From Antedon mediterranea (lineage: Eukaryota > Echinodermata > Crinoidea > Comatulida > Antedonidae), in the NCBI RefSeq assembly GCF_964355755.1, contig NC_092673.1, positions 19,659,001 to 19,723,000 of the forward strand: a DNA stretch of 64,000 nucleotides. Reading direction: 5' to 3'. The position numbers were made by a program, and so were the translations under genes. Positions 1 to 11,500 of the stretch are shown here, piece by piece. Positions within the stretch are counted from its first letter, which is position 1. Every line of letters starts with the position of its first letter. The notes beneath the pieces are model-generated. The model searched no databases, had not been told where the DNA came from, and worked only from the letters and a program-made list of their open reading frames with translations.

Positions 1-2988
1 TAGTAGTTCCATTGGTTCGTAAGTGTGAATATTCACGAGGGGCGCACGTTTCACATTTGGTGAAGTTTTTCGAAGACAGCACCGTTGACATGTGTCACAC
101 CAGGTCTTAATGTCGGATGCCATCTTAGGCCAATAAAATCTTCGCCGAATCATATCGATGGTACGCTCATAACCCAAATGCCCAATGTTGTCATGCAGGT
201 GTTCAAAAGCAAGTTTGTGTTTAGACGTTGGTAATACAAGCTGATCGCATGCTTCTCCAGTGTTGATATTGGTGGTCCTATATAATATGTTGTTTTTGAA
301 CTTTAGGCGATTCCATTGTCTGAGTAAACAGATGACATTCGGATGTTCAAGTCGACGCTCTGCTGCTGATGGCTTTTGATTGCGTCGGAGGAAGAATGTC
401 ACACGGTCAAGCACATCGTCCTCCTTCTGGAGACGGGATATGTCCGCTTGCGAAAGATTTGGGACAGGCGCAAAACCATGATTTGTGTTAACATCAGGGG
501 CTTGCACTGGATCCCCAGCAGCATCAGTGTTGTCGATACGAGATTTGCTTCTGGTGTGGGCCTGACACTGTACAATTTGTGGTTGGACATACAGACACGG
601 ATTCACAGGGGCAGATCCTGAGAGAACCGCAGTGACCAGTTCACACGGTACGTCTTTCCTGCGAGATAACGCGTCAGCTGCTGCGTTGCTTTTTCCCGGG
701 CGGTACTTTATATCAAAATCGAACTGGCTTAGGGCAGCCACCCAGCGTTGACCAGTCGCATCTAATTTCGCTGTGGATAGAACGTACAACAACGGATTAT
801 TATCAGTCAGTACTGTAAAGTGATTTCCAATGAGGTACTCTCGAAATTTGTTAGTGACAGCCCATTTTAGAGCCAGGAACTCCAATTTGTGCGCCGGATA
901 GCGAGATTCAGATGGGCGAAGGCTACGACTTGCGTAAGCAATGACTCTTGGCGTGCCATTTTGTACTTGTGAAATAACGGCTCCCAGACCGATACCAGAA
1001 GCATCCGTTTCCAAAAGAAACGGCAAATTGTAGTCAGGGTACGCTAGGATTGGAGCATTTGTCAACAGGTGTTTAAGAAGTGAAAATGCTTTGTCGCATT
1101 CTGAAGTCCATACAAATGGTGGTGGTTTGGCATTCATTGCCTTTCTGCCATTCTTTTTCTTTCGTCGTGGGTCGCCGCACGTTAGTGCATATAACGGCGC
1201 AGCTATCTCCGAATACTGGCTGATAAACCGTCTGTAATAGCCGGTAAATCCCAAAAATTGAAGAACTTGTTTGCGGTCAACCGGCGTGGGCCAGCTGTCG
1301 ACTTGCGCTGTTTTAGCAGGGTCGGCATGAATCCCCTCGGCTGATACAATGTGGCCCAAATAATTAACCTCAGATCGAAGGAGGGAGCATTTTGAAGGCT
1401 TTAACTTCAAACCATTTTCTCTTAGACGTTTGAAAACAGTTTCCAGTCTCTCTAAATGTTCTTGAAAGTTATTAGAAAAAATAATGATATCGTCCAAGTA
1501 TATTAACAAAGTAGAAAAGTTTTGGTCACCAAAGCACGACATCATCAAACGTTGAAACGTCGCCGGTGCGTTTTGGAGTCCAAATGGCATTCGGTTACAC
1601 TCAAATAAACCCATTGGTGTTGTAAATGCTGTTTTTGGTTTATCTTCTTCTGCTACCTCTACCTGCCAATAGCCGCTAGTCAAATCTAATGTAGAGAAGA
1701 TTTTGGCCTTACCCAGAGCATCCATAGCTTCATCTATCCTGGGTATTGGAAACGCATCTCTTACTGTTTTAGAATTAAGTTTTCTAAAATCGATACATAT
1801 GCGCATTGACCCATCCTTCTTGCGAACAATCACCATCGGTGAAGCATATGGGCTTTTGCTTGGTCGAATGGCGCCAGCCTCTAACATACCATTGATATGC
1901 GAGCGCACTTCTTGATATTGCGATGGTGGGATGCGGCGAAAGGGTAGTCTAAATGGTTGGTTGTCAATAAGTGGTATATGGTGATATATGGCCTTAGTAT
2001 GGCCAAAATCGTTTGCGTCCTTTGAGAAAACATCCGAGTATTTGTCTAACAGTGATTTTAGTGCTTTGTGTTCAGAGTCAGTTTTAATGTCTGATTCTGA
2101 AAGATCTGGCAGAACAGTTTGTGATGTGATATTAAGTTGGCTAATACCACCTGTAACATCGTAAGTGTCCAAACTTGCAATTTGAGATAGAGTCGCTACC
2201 GTGGTGTTGTGGTGCAAAAAGATTGGTTTGTCAGATACATTGCAGATTCGCACTGTAACTATATTGTTTCGCCGGATGTGGGATACTGAACGACCAACGA
2301 GAAAGTTTGTAGTACTTCCAAATGGCTCAACAAGCACAGTTGATATTTTATCTTTAGACCACACTGCAGTACATTGTATATCAATTTGTTGATTTGGGTT
2401 TATGCGAGCAGGGTGTCTATTAAAGTATACAGCTCTGCCAACATTTTCTGGTTGTATATTTTTCTCCATTTGCGCAAATGCTGCTACAAAGGCTGCATCT
2501 TTGCATTTTATGTTGTGTTTGTCGTTTTTCTGTGCACGTAGAACATTGGTCCCAATCAGAACGGGGATAGTTTTGCGGTATTTACTGTTCGGGACTACAA
2601 ACACGGGAACAGCGGAGTATGTTTTATTGAGTATATTGATGTCGCTATTAATAATTCCATAGTACGGGACACTCTGGCCATTTGCCGCTATAACTTCTAT
2701 GGTTGAGCGTTCCATAACTTGTGATTTTAATTCCGGAATTTTGTTATATAATTCAATAGTTATAGTTGATATCTGTGAGCCTGAATCAATAAGGGCGTTA
2801 CATTTTACTCCATGAATTGATATTTCTGCTTGATTGGTTGGCCCGACAAGATATGTCTGTCCTTTGGGTGTGTGCTTTTCACCACCAACCCACCCTACTG
2901 TTGTGGTGACCTGCCGTTTCCCGTCGGCGCATTTGGGCAAAATCGTCGAATGTGTCCAATTTGGCCGCAGCCGTAGCATTCTAGTGCC
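1..2988 (-). CDS. pol: Pol polyprotein (protease, RT, RNase H, integrase start), partial
   Basis: A frame with no stop from 2988 to the window edge, -1 relative to gag and overlapping it by 94 bases. Translation probably enters at the slippery heptamer at 2931-2937. In order: aspartic protease with DSGS (2787-2776), reverse transcriptase with YLDD (1500-1489), RNase H with TDASG (about 1008-997) and the HHCC zinc finger of integrase (WCDTC at 102-88). The integrase catalytic core and 3' LTR are off-window. About 996 codons are visible. No disabling change was found on checking every codon in the frame, so this part could be functional. Confidence 0.93.
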
Positions 2989-3923
2989 CTAGGTTGTGTC
3001 ATGTTGGGCCGTTGCTGCGCCGCTTCCTTTGCCTCAAGTTTAGCGGGAAGAAAGCTTATTTTCCTCTCCATCTCCGTAACTAATCTGTGCATGGACGCGT
3101 CCTCACCGGAACCTTTAACATTTGTCGGCGTTATGGGAGGGGCTACTAGGTGTGGTGCGCACGGTTGCTGCTTTCGTTCTCGTTCTAGTAGTCTTATCTC
3201 TGATAGAACAGAATGAAATGTCATAGACCTCGGTCTCATGGGCGCTATTCGTCCAACTACTTCTTGGTCGTACATTCCCCGCATTAATTGTTGTGTCAAC
3301 ATTCGATCCCTTTCATGCATGGGACCTCGCCCAAGTTTCTCCTCCACATCTCGTAATACTGCTTCTAGTTCAATGGCATAAAAACTAGCAGACTCACCCT
3401 GTCTTTGTGTTCTCTGGTAGAAATCAGATAAGGGGTCACCAGAGGACACATTTCCGAATTGTTCTTTTAGTTCTTTGAATGCTCTTTCTGGTGTCTGGCA
3501 TTCTCTCGGTAAGTTCAACACCAGCTTCCGTGCAGTTCCTCCCAGATTTCTAACTATTGTTGAAAACTGTAGGTGACTAGGCATGTTGCTACAGCTTAAG
3601 ATATGTTGAACATCTCTGGTCCAATCCTCAATCAGTAGGTTGGGTGATTGTCCCGTAAATATTGGTACTCCTTTTAGTTGGTGTGCCGGGGTGTAAATTT
3701 GTACTGATTTTGGCACTGGTAATAATGGTTTTACCGCTGTATTATACCCCTGAACTGGTCTTGGTAATCGAGGTTGGCCTGGAGTTTCTAGGCTTTGAGA
3801 CACATCCGCTCTCATCGGGGTAGTATAGTAACTATTTCTCTCCCATAATGGCGAGTTTTCTGGTTGAACAGTTTCACATCGGGTATCTTCATATCCTGTC
3901 ATATCCAATACAGTATATTCCAT
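2895..3923 (-). CDS. gag: Gag polyprotein of Ty3/Gypsy element
   Basis: 342 codons, ATG 29 bases after the primer site. The middle (about residues 80-240) has the helical capsid pattern of Ty3 Gag proteins. The C-terminus has one zinc knuckle of form CX2CX4HX4C (CYGCGQIGHIRRFC), the nucleic-acid-binding part of nucleocapsid. The stop TAG (2897-2895) follows 14 codons after the last Cys. The last Cys codon overlaps a heptamer C-CCA-AAT (2937-2931) in the right register for -1 slippage into pol. Gag packages the element RNA and forms the particle. Confidence 0.92.
   Translation of the reverse strand: MEYTVLDMTGYEDTRCETVQPENSPLWERNSYYTTPMRADVSQSLETPGQPRLPRPVQGYNTAVKPLLPVPKSVQIYTPAHQLKGVPIFTGQSPNLLIEDWTRDVQHILSCSNMPSHLQFSTIVRNLGGTARKLVLNLPRECQTPERAFKELKEQFGNVSSGDPLSDFYQRTQRQGESASFYAIELEAVLRDVEEKLGRGPMHERDRMLTQQLMRGMYDQEVVGRIAPMRPRSMTFHSVLSEIRLLERERKQQPCAPHLVAPPITPTNVKGSGEDASMHRLVTEMERKISFLPAKLEAKEAAQQRPNMTQPRALECYGCGQIGHIRRFCPNAPTGNGRSPQQ
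2931..2937 (-). promoter_or_regulatory. Candidate -1 ribosomal frameshift site (CCCAAAT)
   Basis: Read in gag frame as TG C-CCA-AAT, matching X-XXY-YYZ. A -1 slip here leads directly into the open pol frame, with no stop between. It starts on the third base of the last zinc-knuckle Cys codon, 34 bases before the gag stop. A downstream pseudoknot was not modelled. Confidence 0.6.
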
Positions 3924-3951
3924 TGTAGATTAAAATTTGTTTAACAAAACA

Positions 3952-3970
3952 AATCCTGGTCACGGCACCA
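3952..3970 (-). other. Primer binding site for tRNA-His
   Basis: The plus strand here reads AATCCTGGTCACGGCACCA, which looks like the 3' end of a metazoan tRNA-His including CCA. The minus strand therefore gives TGGTGCCGTGACC..., complementary to that tRNA, two bases inside the LTR. The tRNA identity rests on the CACGGCA acceptor stem, recalled from insect and human tRNA-His. Confidence 0.75.
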
Positions 3971-3972
3971 AT

Positions 3973-4381
3973 TGTAGCTCTTCACAAAATAATGACAATG
4001 ATAACTTAAACCCAGGTTCTCAATTTCAGCTACAAAATCGATAAAACACAGAATTCCAATACAAAATGCTTTTATTAATTATAACACAACTGCTTACTTT
4101 TAAAACTCAATACTAACTACACAGATCTGACTCATCTCTCCAATTTCACAGTATTTCTAGATAACACAGGCTATAAAACTTTCTTATTCCCCACCACAAA
4201 ACCCACAAAATGGACCAGTTGTTATGGAAACCTAGATAAAGGAGGTACAGTCTTAATTAATTCAGAGATTGGAATGTGTAAAATCAAACTAAGGCATGAT
4301 CATTGAGGATATACAAGCTACTAAGTAAATATGAACTTAAATACAATAAAATAATAATACTGCTTTTAGAGTATCGCTACA
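3973..4381 (-). repeat. 5' LTR of the Ty3/Gypsy element
   Basis: About 409 bp bounded by a short inverted repeat, TGTAGC at one end and GCTACA at the other, fitting the TG...CA rule. It lies immediately beside the primer binding site. An AATAAA is present on the minus strand near 4070. The partner LTR is off-window, so ends are assigned from the TG/CA rule and the primer site, and from the match of the outer flank to the duplicated host intron. Confidence 0.8.
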
Positions 4382-5577
4382 TATAGATATGCTGTGGTAA
4401 ACCATTCTATTTTGTTCTACTCATTTATTAATAATGATAATTATGATTATTTACCACAATATTTAGCAGCAATTGTTGTTGTTTGTATTAACAAAAAACA
4501 AACAATTTTACATAATGTCTGTTGTCAGTATTTATAAACTTCATTATGATTCCTTTCCAGAATGGTGACACTCTATTACATTCATATCTGTGGAGTGTAC
4601 GTACACCTACCTTAGAAATAGTGACTTGTCTCATTCAGCATGGGGCACCAGTAGCATTGCAAAATAAGGTATTGTACAGGGATTTGCTAGTGTAATAGGC
4701 TAACATTATATAGATCTGCTGAAGTAAACCATTCAGCAGTAATTGTTGTTGTTTGTATTTACCAAAAAAAAAACAATTTTACATAATGTCTGTTGTCAGT
4801 ATTTATAAACTTCATTATGATTCCTTTCCAGAATGGTGACACTCTATTACATTCATATCTGTGGAGTGTACGTACACCTACCTTAGAAATAGTGACTTGT
4901 CTCATTCAGCATGGGGCACCAGTAGCATTGCAAAATAAGGTATTGTACAGGGATTTGCTAGTGTAATAGGCTAACATTATATAGATATGCTGTGGTAAAC
5001 CATTCTATTTTGTTCTACTCATTTATTAATAATGATAATTATGATTATTTACCACAATATTTAGCAGCAATTGTTGTTGTTTGTATTAACAAAAAACAAA
5101 CAATTTCACATAATGTCTGTTGTCAGTATTTATAAACCTTATTATGATTCCTTTCCAGAATGGTGACACTCTATTACATTCATATCTGTGGAGTGTACGT
5201 ACACCTACCTTAGAAATAGTGACTTGTCTCATTCAGCATGGGGCACCAGTAGCATTGCAAAATAAGGTATTGTACAGGGATTTGCTAGTGTAATAGGCTA
5301 ACATTATATAGATCTGCTGAAGTAAACCATTCAGCAGTAATTGTTGTTGTTTGTATTTACCAAAAAAAAAACAATTTTACATAATGTCTGTTGTCAGTAT
5401 TTATAAACTTCATTATGATTCCTTTCCAGGATGGTAACACTCTATTACATTCATATCTGTGGAGTGTACGTACACCTACCTTAGAAATAGTGACTTGTCT
5501 CATTCAGCATGGGGCACCAGTAGCATTGCAAAATAAGGTATTGTACAGGGATTTGCTAGTGTAATAGGCTAACATTA
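4382..5577 (+). repeat. Higher-order tandem duplication of ankyrin exon units (2 x 598 bp)
   Basis: Two nearly identical 598-bp blocks (4382-4979 and 4980-5577). Each block holds two 108-bp ankyrin exons separated by one long and one short intron: exon starts 4561, 4832, 5159, 5430, spacing 271, 327, 271. The introns match as closely as the exons, so duplication was recent. The retrotransposon interrupts the left edge of the first block, so more copies may lie to the left. Confidence 0.92.
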
Positions 5578-8500
5578 TTTTCTATTTTGTTCTGGTTTAC
5601 CACATTATTTAGCAGTAATTTTTACTGTATTGTCTCATATTATGGCATATCTGCAGCATTGCAAAATAGGGTAATGTAGGCTTACAAAGAATTGTCAGGA
5701 CAATTTCACATTTTATTGTTATCAGTATTTATAAACTTCAACTTCAGTATCAATTAGCCTCCATATTAATCAATAGTATTACTACCTCAAAGAGTAGTAT
5801 TATTTAATCAGACTTACAGATATAGAATTCTCAAGTGTTTGATTTTTTTCACATTTTTCTTTTTTTACACATAGCACATTCTAACAAGTTTGTTTTGATT
5901 TAGATATTCATTTATAAGTCAACTATAATTGTAATGTGTTGTTGTTGTTTTAATATTTCATTTGTATCTGGATAGTATCCAAATATTATTTTCTTTGAAA
6001 GTTTATAGTAAAACTATTTGTTGTTTTATATTATGGCTCAAACATTTTAACACATTTACCTACTGTTCCAAAGTAAACTTTTATTCAATTTATCTCTCTC
6101 TCTCTCAATGTTGAAGGCGGTAGACTATAAACGGCAGCGCTTAAGTTTTGGTTTGGATACAGGAGTTATAGGTGGCGCACTGTACAAGTTGATGTCATTT
6201 ATTGGCAAATAGTAATTTCTATTCACGTCCTAATTTACAACCAATGTTAAAAAATAGTAAATCTACGTGTTATCACATGATGCTCTTTCATCCAATCTCT
6301 AGATGGTAAATGTTTGAGCCATGACTGTATGTATGTGATGCGTATTAAAGTGTGTTATATTGTATATCAATAATTTCTCAAAAACTACTAAGTAACTACA
6401 CCCATTTTTTAATAGGATGGAAATACACCTGTCTCTGTTTTAGAAATTAACAGGTGGATAGGGTACCAGAGAAAAACTGAAATTTTAAACTTCTTTAAAA
6501 GTAAGTGAAGTTTTAATTATTAAAATTTTGGAATCAACTAGTTTTCATTACAAACGATAAAGATTTGATTTTTTGTCCCAAATGAAGAAGACTGTCCAGA
6601 TAAAGAAAATTAACATTTATGATATCATTCACAGGTTCAGATGGCAATAGATTAAATAATCCACTGGGATTGTAGTAAACATGGAAGTTGTGATATGTTG
6701 CAAGATGTAAAAACCTTATTTTTTATGATTTGAAAATTGCAAATAAATTAGAAAAATTATTTTGCCATTACGATAAAAATACACAAAAATGCAAACTTTA
6801 AAATTCCTTTGAATTAACAATATTGAATAAATTTGGCCACACTTTTTTTTTATGGAACGTCATTTTTCACATCAAATCAATCTCTTTATTCATCAATACA
6901 TCAAAACAATTATACATAAACAAATTAAAGATGTGAAGATGAAAGGGACCTCCAAGAAACCCAAAGGGACTTGTGATAAAAGGACCACTATAAGCTAGTT
7001 ACAAAAAAAACATACAAAAAATAAATTAATAAAATTAATAAAAATCCTGTATAGACAAATACACGGGATGCGCATTGTTAAAGAATATTTGAACTTTATT
7101 AATTGCATATAAATGTAAATGTAGAATATTTTTTTTTTAAATGTAATCTATTTTATATATAATGGTATTATTTAAAATATGTATTCGCAATCGAGGCAAA
7201 CAATTTACGATAGGAGGAGATAAATATTGAATTTAACAAGGCCATATAGATGTCTGCAGTCGCTTGCTCAAGTTAGTGTTTACCAACCGACCGACATAGT
7301 GAGTTGTAGAGTGGCGTTGCACGTGACTAAAAATCTAATTTTCTTGTTAATCCCATTTTTTGTTTCCACAATGAATGAATTTTCTTCACATACTTTAAGC
7401 CAGCTTAAGAATTCTATTTCTCTGTATGTAAAATTAAGCATCATACATAATGTATTTTACCTTGGCTCCTACTATTGTATTATCTTGCAACTTCTTATGC
7501 AAATAGGCACAAAATAATAAGTAATATTTGAGCATAAACGCTTAAATAATTGTAAAAGTTGTTATAAATTAATGAGCTTTCAGTAGAGTACTTATACACA
7601 GAATAATAGAATATTGCATTCATATTTTGTTTCTTTTTCTTCCCAACTTGTTGTTACTTTTTTCTGGGAGCCTAGGCTTAAAGTTTTATACTTTTAAGGT
7701 TTCCTTCCACACATACTATGTTTTATTAATTATTATCTTACATGTTTATATAATTATTATTTTATGTATTTTTAATATGTGTGAAGAATATTTATTCAAT
7801 ATCTATTGAATATTGCATAAACGAATTAAATTGCAAATATTTATCCTTGGCTTGGTGTAGGCCTACTAAAAAAGGTTGAGAATACAGAACCAAAACTGAT
7901 AGTAATGTATGACAAAGTGAACAAACTTTTATAGTCTAAGGAACTTTCTTAGTCAATACATACAAGATTAAACCATTAGGTAAGAGTTCAAAATCTATTT
8001 CAAAGACCCTTTCCTTACAATTTTCGACGTTTTGTAAAAATAATGGAATATTACTTTAAAAACATTAAACCAGGTTATTCCTTGTCTTAGATGTACGTTT
8101 TATGGTAATTTATAATAAAATGAGAGAAACAATGTACTCGCAGTTTATTTATTATTATATCGTTTATATAGCCTGATCGTACCAGATGTAGCGATAGCCA
8201 GTGGAACAAAGCAAATCATTAACTTGTTTAGCCCAACAATGTTCATTTTTATTAGTTTTTCTTAGTTGAAACGTGTAACATTTAAAAGGAAATCTATTTT
8301 TATCCATTTCAGTGATTTGTAACCAATAACGAATAATAGAAATAAAGCAATCAATGTTTAAGCGTAGTCTGCTTAATTCTGATCTAACAGCCACGCTGGG
8401 TGCGCTGTTTCCAATGCCTAAAATAAATCTTGAAAAACGTGTCTGTAAATGATCAATTGGTGATAAATTCGAAAAGCCCCATGTCTCACTCCCGTAAATT

Positions 8501-11500
8501 AAAATTGGTAAAACTTTGTCAAAAATGTGTTTCCATATATACTCTGGTAGGTATTTTGTTTTGCTATTAATTGATTGTAAATAGTACGTACGTTATTTGC
8601 TTTTTGACAATTGTGTTCAATTGTGTTATTCCACTGACCATTTGAATTGAAAACCACTTCCAAGTAAGTATACGATTTAACAACTTCCATTTTAATGTTT
8701 ATGTAATACTGTACCATTTTTCATATTTTCTTAATTTTTCACCTTTTTTAAATACCATTATTTTTTATTTGTTTACATTTACACTAAGACCCCATGTGTC
8801 ACAACATATTTCCAATATAATTATTAAATTTTGTAAACCTTTACTGTGTCTGCGAATAGTAATAAATCAGCAGCATATAGCAGATGGTTTATAAAGCAAT
8901 CCCCAAATGGTATTTTTTCGTTATTTTGATTTAGCTAGTAATTCATAAATATATTAAATAGAGATAATGGCAGGGGTGACCCTTGTTGTATTCCAATTGA
9001 ACATTCAAATAGGAGCGTTAATGGTTTCCTATTTTTACATGCGCTAATAATTGGAAACTAAATAATAATATATATTATATTATATACCGTTGCTTCAATA
9101 GGCTAAAATAGTCCTTGGCTGTACTGCTAATAACTAATTGTACTGTATATTCATTACATTGGTTGTGGGGGGAGGGGCGGTGTTCTTCTAAACACCAAGC
9201 CCTTCAAAGTATAACTAAGCTCTACCAAGTGTATAAAGTGTATGTTTTACAAATATTTATATTATACAAACATTTAGAGTTTTTAATCAATTATGCAAGC
9301 AAGCAAGTATGACACATTGTACATTCTAGGCTGATGTTTAAATTTTTTATTTTTTAACAATTAATATTTACAAAAGTGTAGCGTATACACATAATGGGGA
9401 ACTAACAACTGGGGACAGTGGGCACGTTTTCTGAGCGTGTTTTAGTAGGACCAGAAAAGCGCCCTTATTGTAAGTCTTTAAAGGTGCAATTCCAGGTCTA
9501 TATTGACAAAATTGTTTGACATCAGCCTAAACCATGGTTGGGCTCGAGTTATCTTTATTGTGTTTTGACAAACAGGTATAAAAACAAAATTGATTTCTGG
9601 TCATAAAACAGAATATAAATAAAAACATTCAAAAAGTTCAAAGCATATTGAAAACTTACAATAGATGTTTTTAATCGCATTTCCTACTGCCTCATTCTGA
9701 ATCATACCAGTTATTCATTTCAGGATTACTTTATTTGCACTTTACCCATTGAAACCATGCTAATCAACCGTATATTGCTATAATTTCAACGATTTAGATT
9801 CAGGATCGCTGTCAAAAAATGTTGCAAACGTCTATATGTTTGGATGAGTTTGAGTTCCACAATTTTTTTTAGGACATAATTTAAATTAATAACTGTAGTT
9901 GTTAACTGTATACATTGTAGTTAAAAATATACATTGTTATTATTATTATTCAGAATGAATGATTGCTTGTACACAATCACCCAGAAGTTTTTGTAAGGCT
10001 TTGTATCACACAGAGCCTTATATAACCTTATACCATTGAAAAAAAAAAGCTATGACTTTTAATATAGTGTTTTTTATGAAAATATATAATATGTAATATT
10101 TTTGTTTTGTGCATTTTTTTAGATTTATCAAGTACTGTTGATGAGCAATTTCAGAAACAGACAAGTGACAAACAGAAAACAAAACCAGAGAGTGGTAAGT
10201 TTAAGAATAAGAGCTGCTGTATGTTTTATGATTGTATCTATATATAATTTAACAGAAGTGTGATTAAAATGGGATTTCAGTAAAGAGAGAATTAGATGCT
10301 AATGTTATTTAAAAAATCATTTCTGAGCGGTACTGTAAAAAGGCGAAAAAGTGTCCAACTGATAACAAATAAAAAATGGAGAGATTTTATTTATCATAAA
10401 TAATAACAGTTGATTGTTTCCATTTCCAAGAATGCTCGGAAACACATATTTTTTATTTCATATTCTTGAAGTGTATGTATCATATATATGATTTATTATG
10501 AAATTAAGAGTACAAAAGTTGATAAAGTCATCGTTAATTGCATTTTAAATTCAAAAAAATTTATTTCGACAATCAAAAATTTATGACATTTTCTTAGGCC
10601 GAAATAACAAACTTTAACTTTCTTCCTTCAAAATAAAAGTTCATATATTAAAGTTAAAAGTATATAGTTTGACAGTGCATCGTTTTTTAACATTTTTAAA
10701 GATGTCATCATAGTAAAAAATTATAATTCAATGCGTTATGTAATAATCTATCTGCGCCAAAGTGGTTACTGCATAGTAAATACACGGAGGAATCTTTCTA
10801 CAACTTTTAGTCAGTTGTGTATGGCTCGGTGGTCTGTGCTCGTGTCTATGGCATTCAAGGTACCGAGATCGAGTCTCACATTGGGAAAGGAAATAAGATT
10901 TTTTTTAATATCCGTATTGTTTGTTCAATTTTATTTGTTAGTGTATAGATTATACACATAATTTATAATGAAATCTAGATAAAAAGTAAGTAATGTCTTT
11001 ATTACTATGTAACAATGTTGTATGACATTATACGCGGAGGGATCTTTGATCGGATTGTGATACCGGCTATTGCGTTAGCAAGATCCTATATTATAAATAT
11101 TTAAAGATTCTGAGAAAATCAATCAATCAATATATCTTTTAAAAATCAATTATCTTTATTTAAATCAATGCATATAACCTAATTCTAGTTTTTTTTTACT
11201 TTATTTACTCCAGATGTTTAAAAAATCTATTAAAATCTTGATTCAATTTTCAGATATTGCTGCACGTGAATTAGATTTTCAGAAAGCATACAATGAAGCC
11301 TTGAAAGATGGATCCGTTCCAGTCAATCTTGGAATGCTTAAAGTGATTGGGCAAGAAGGAGTGGGTAAAACATGCCTCATCAATGCATGTCTTGGAAAAG
11401 AGTAAGTAGTAGTAGTAGGACAGTGAAATGAACATTACAAAATATTTGTGAGTCAACTAAGAATTACAAGCCAGCCAACTTTATTGATTTGTTTTTGATA

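Larger units (their letters stand above)
1..4381 (-). mobile_element. Ty3/Gypsy LTR retrotransposon, 5' part
   Basis: On the minus strand, in order: 5' LTR (4381-3973), a 2-base spacer, a tRNA-His primer site, a very short leader, gag, and a pol that runs off the left edge in the integrase zinc finger. Both reading frames are open throughout, so the copy looks young. It sits in an ankyrin-repeat intron of gene 1, opposite in direction. The flank starting at 4382 matches the 598-bp-offset unit starting near 4980, so the empty target is visible. The second LTR and the distal target-site duplication lie outside the window. Confidence 0.95.
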
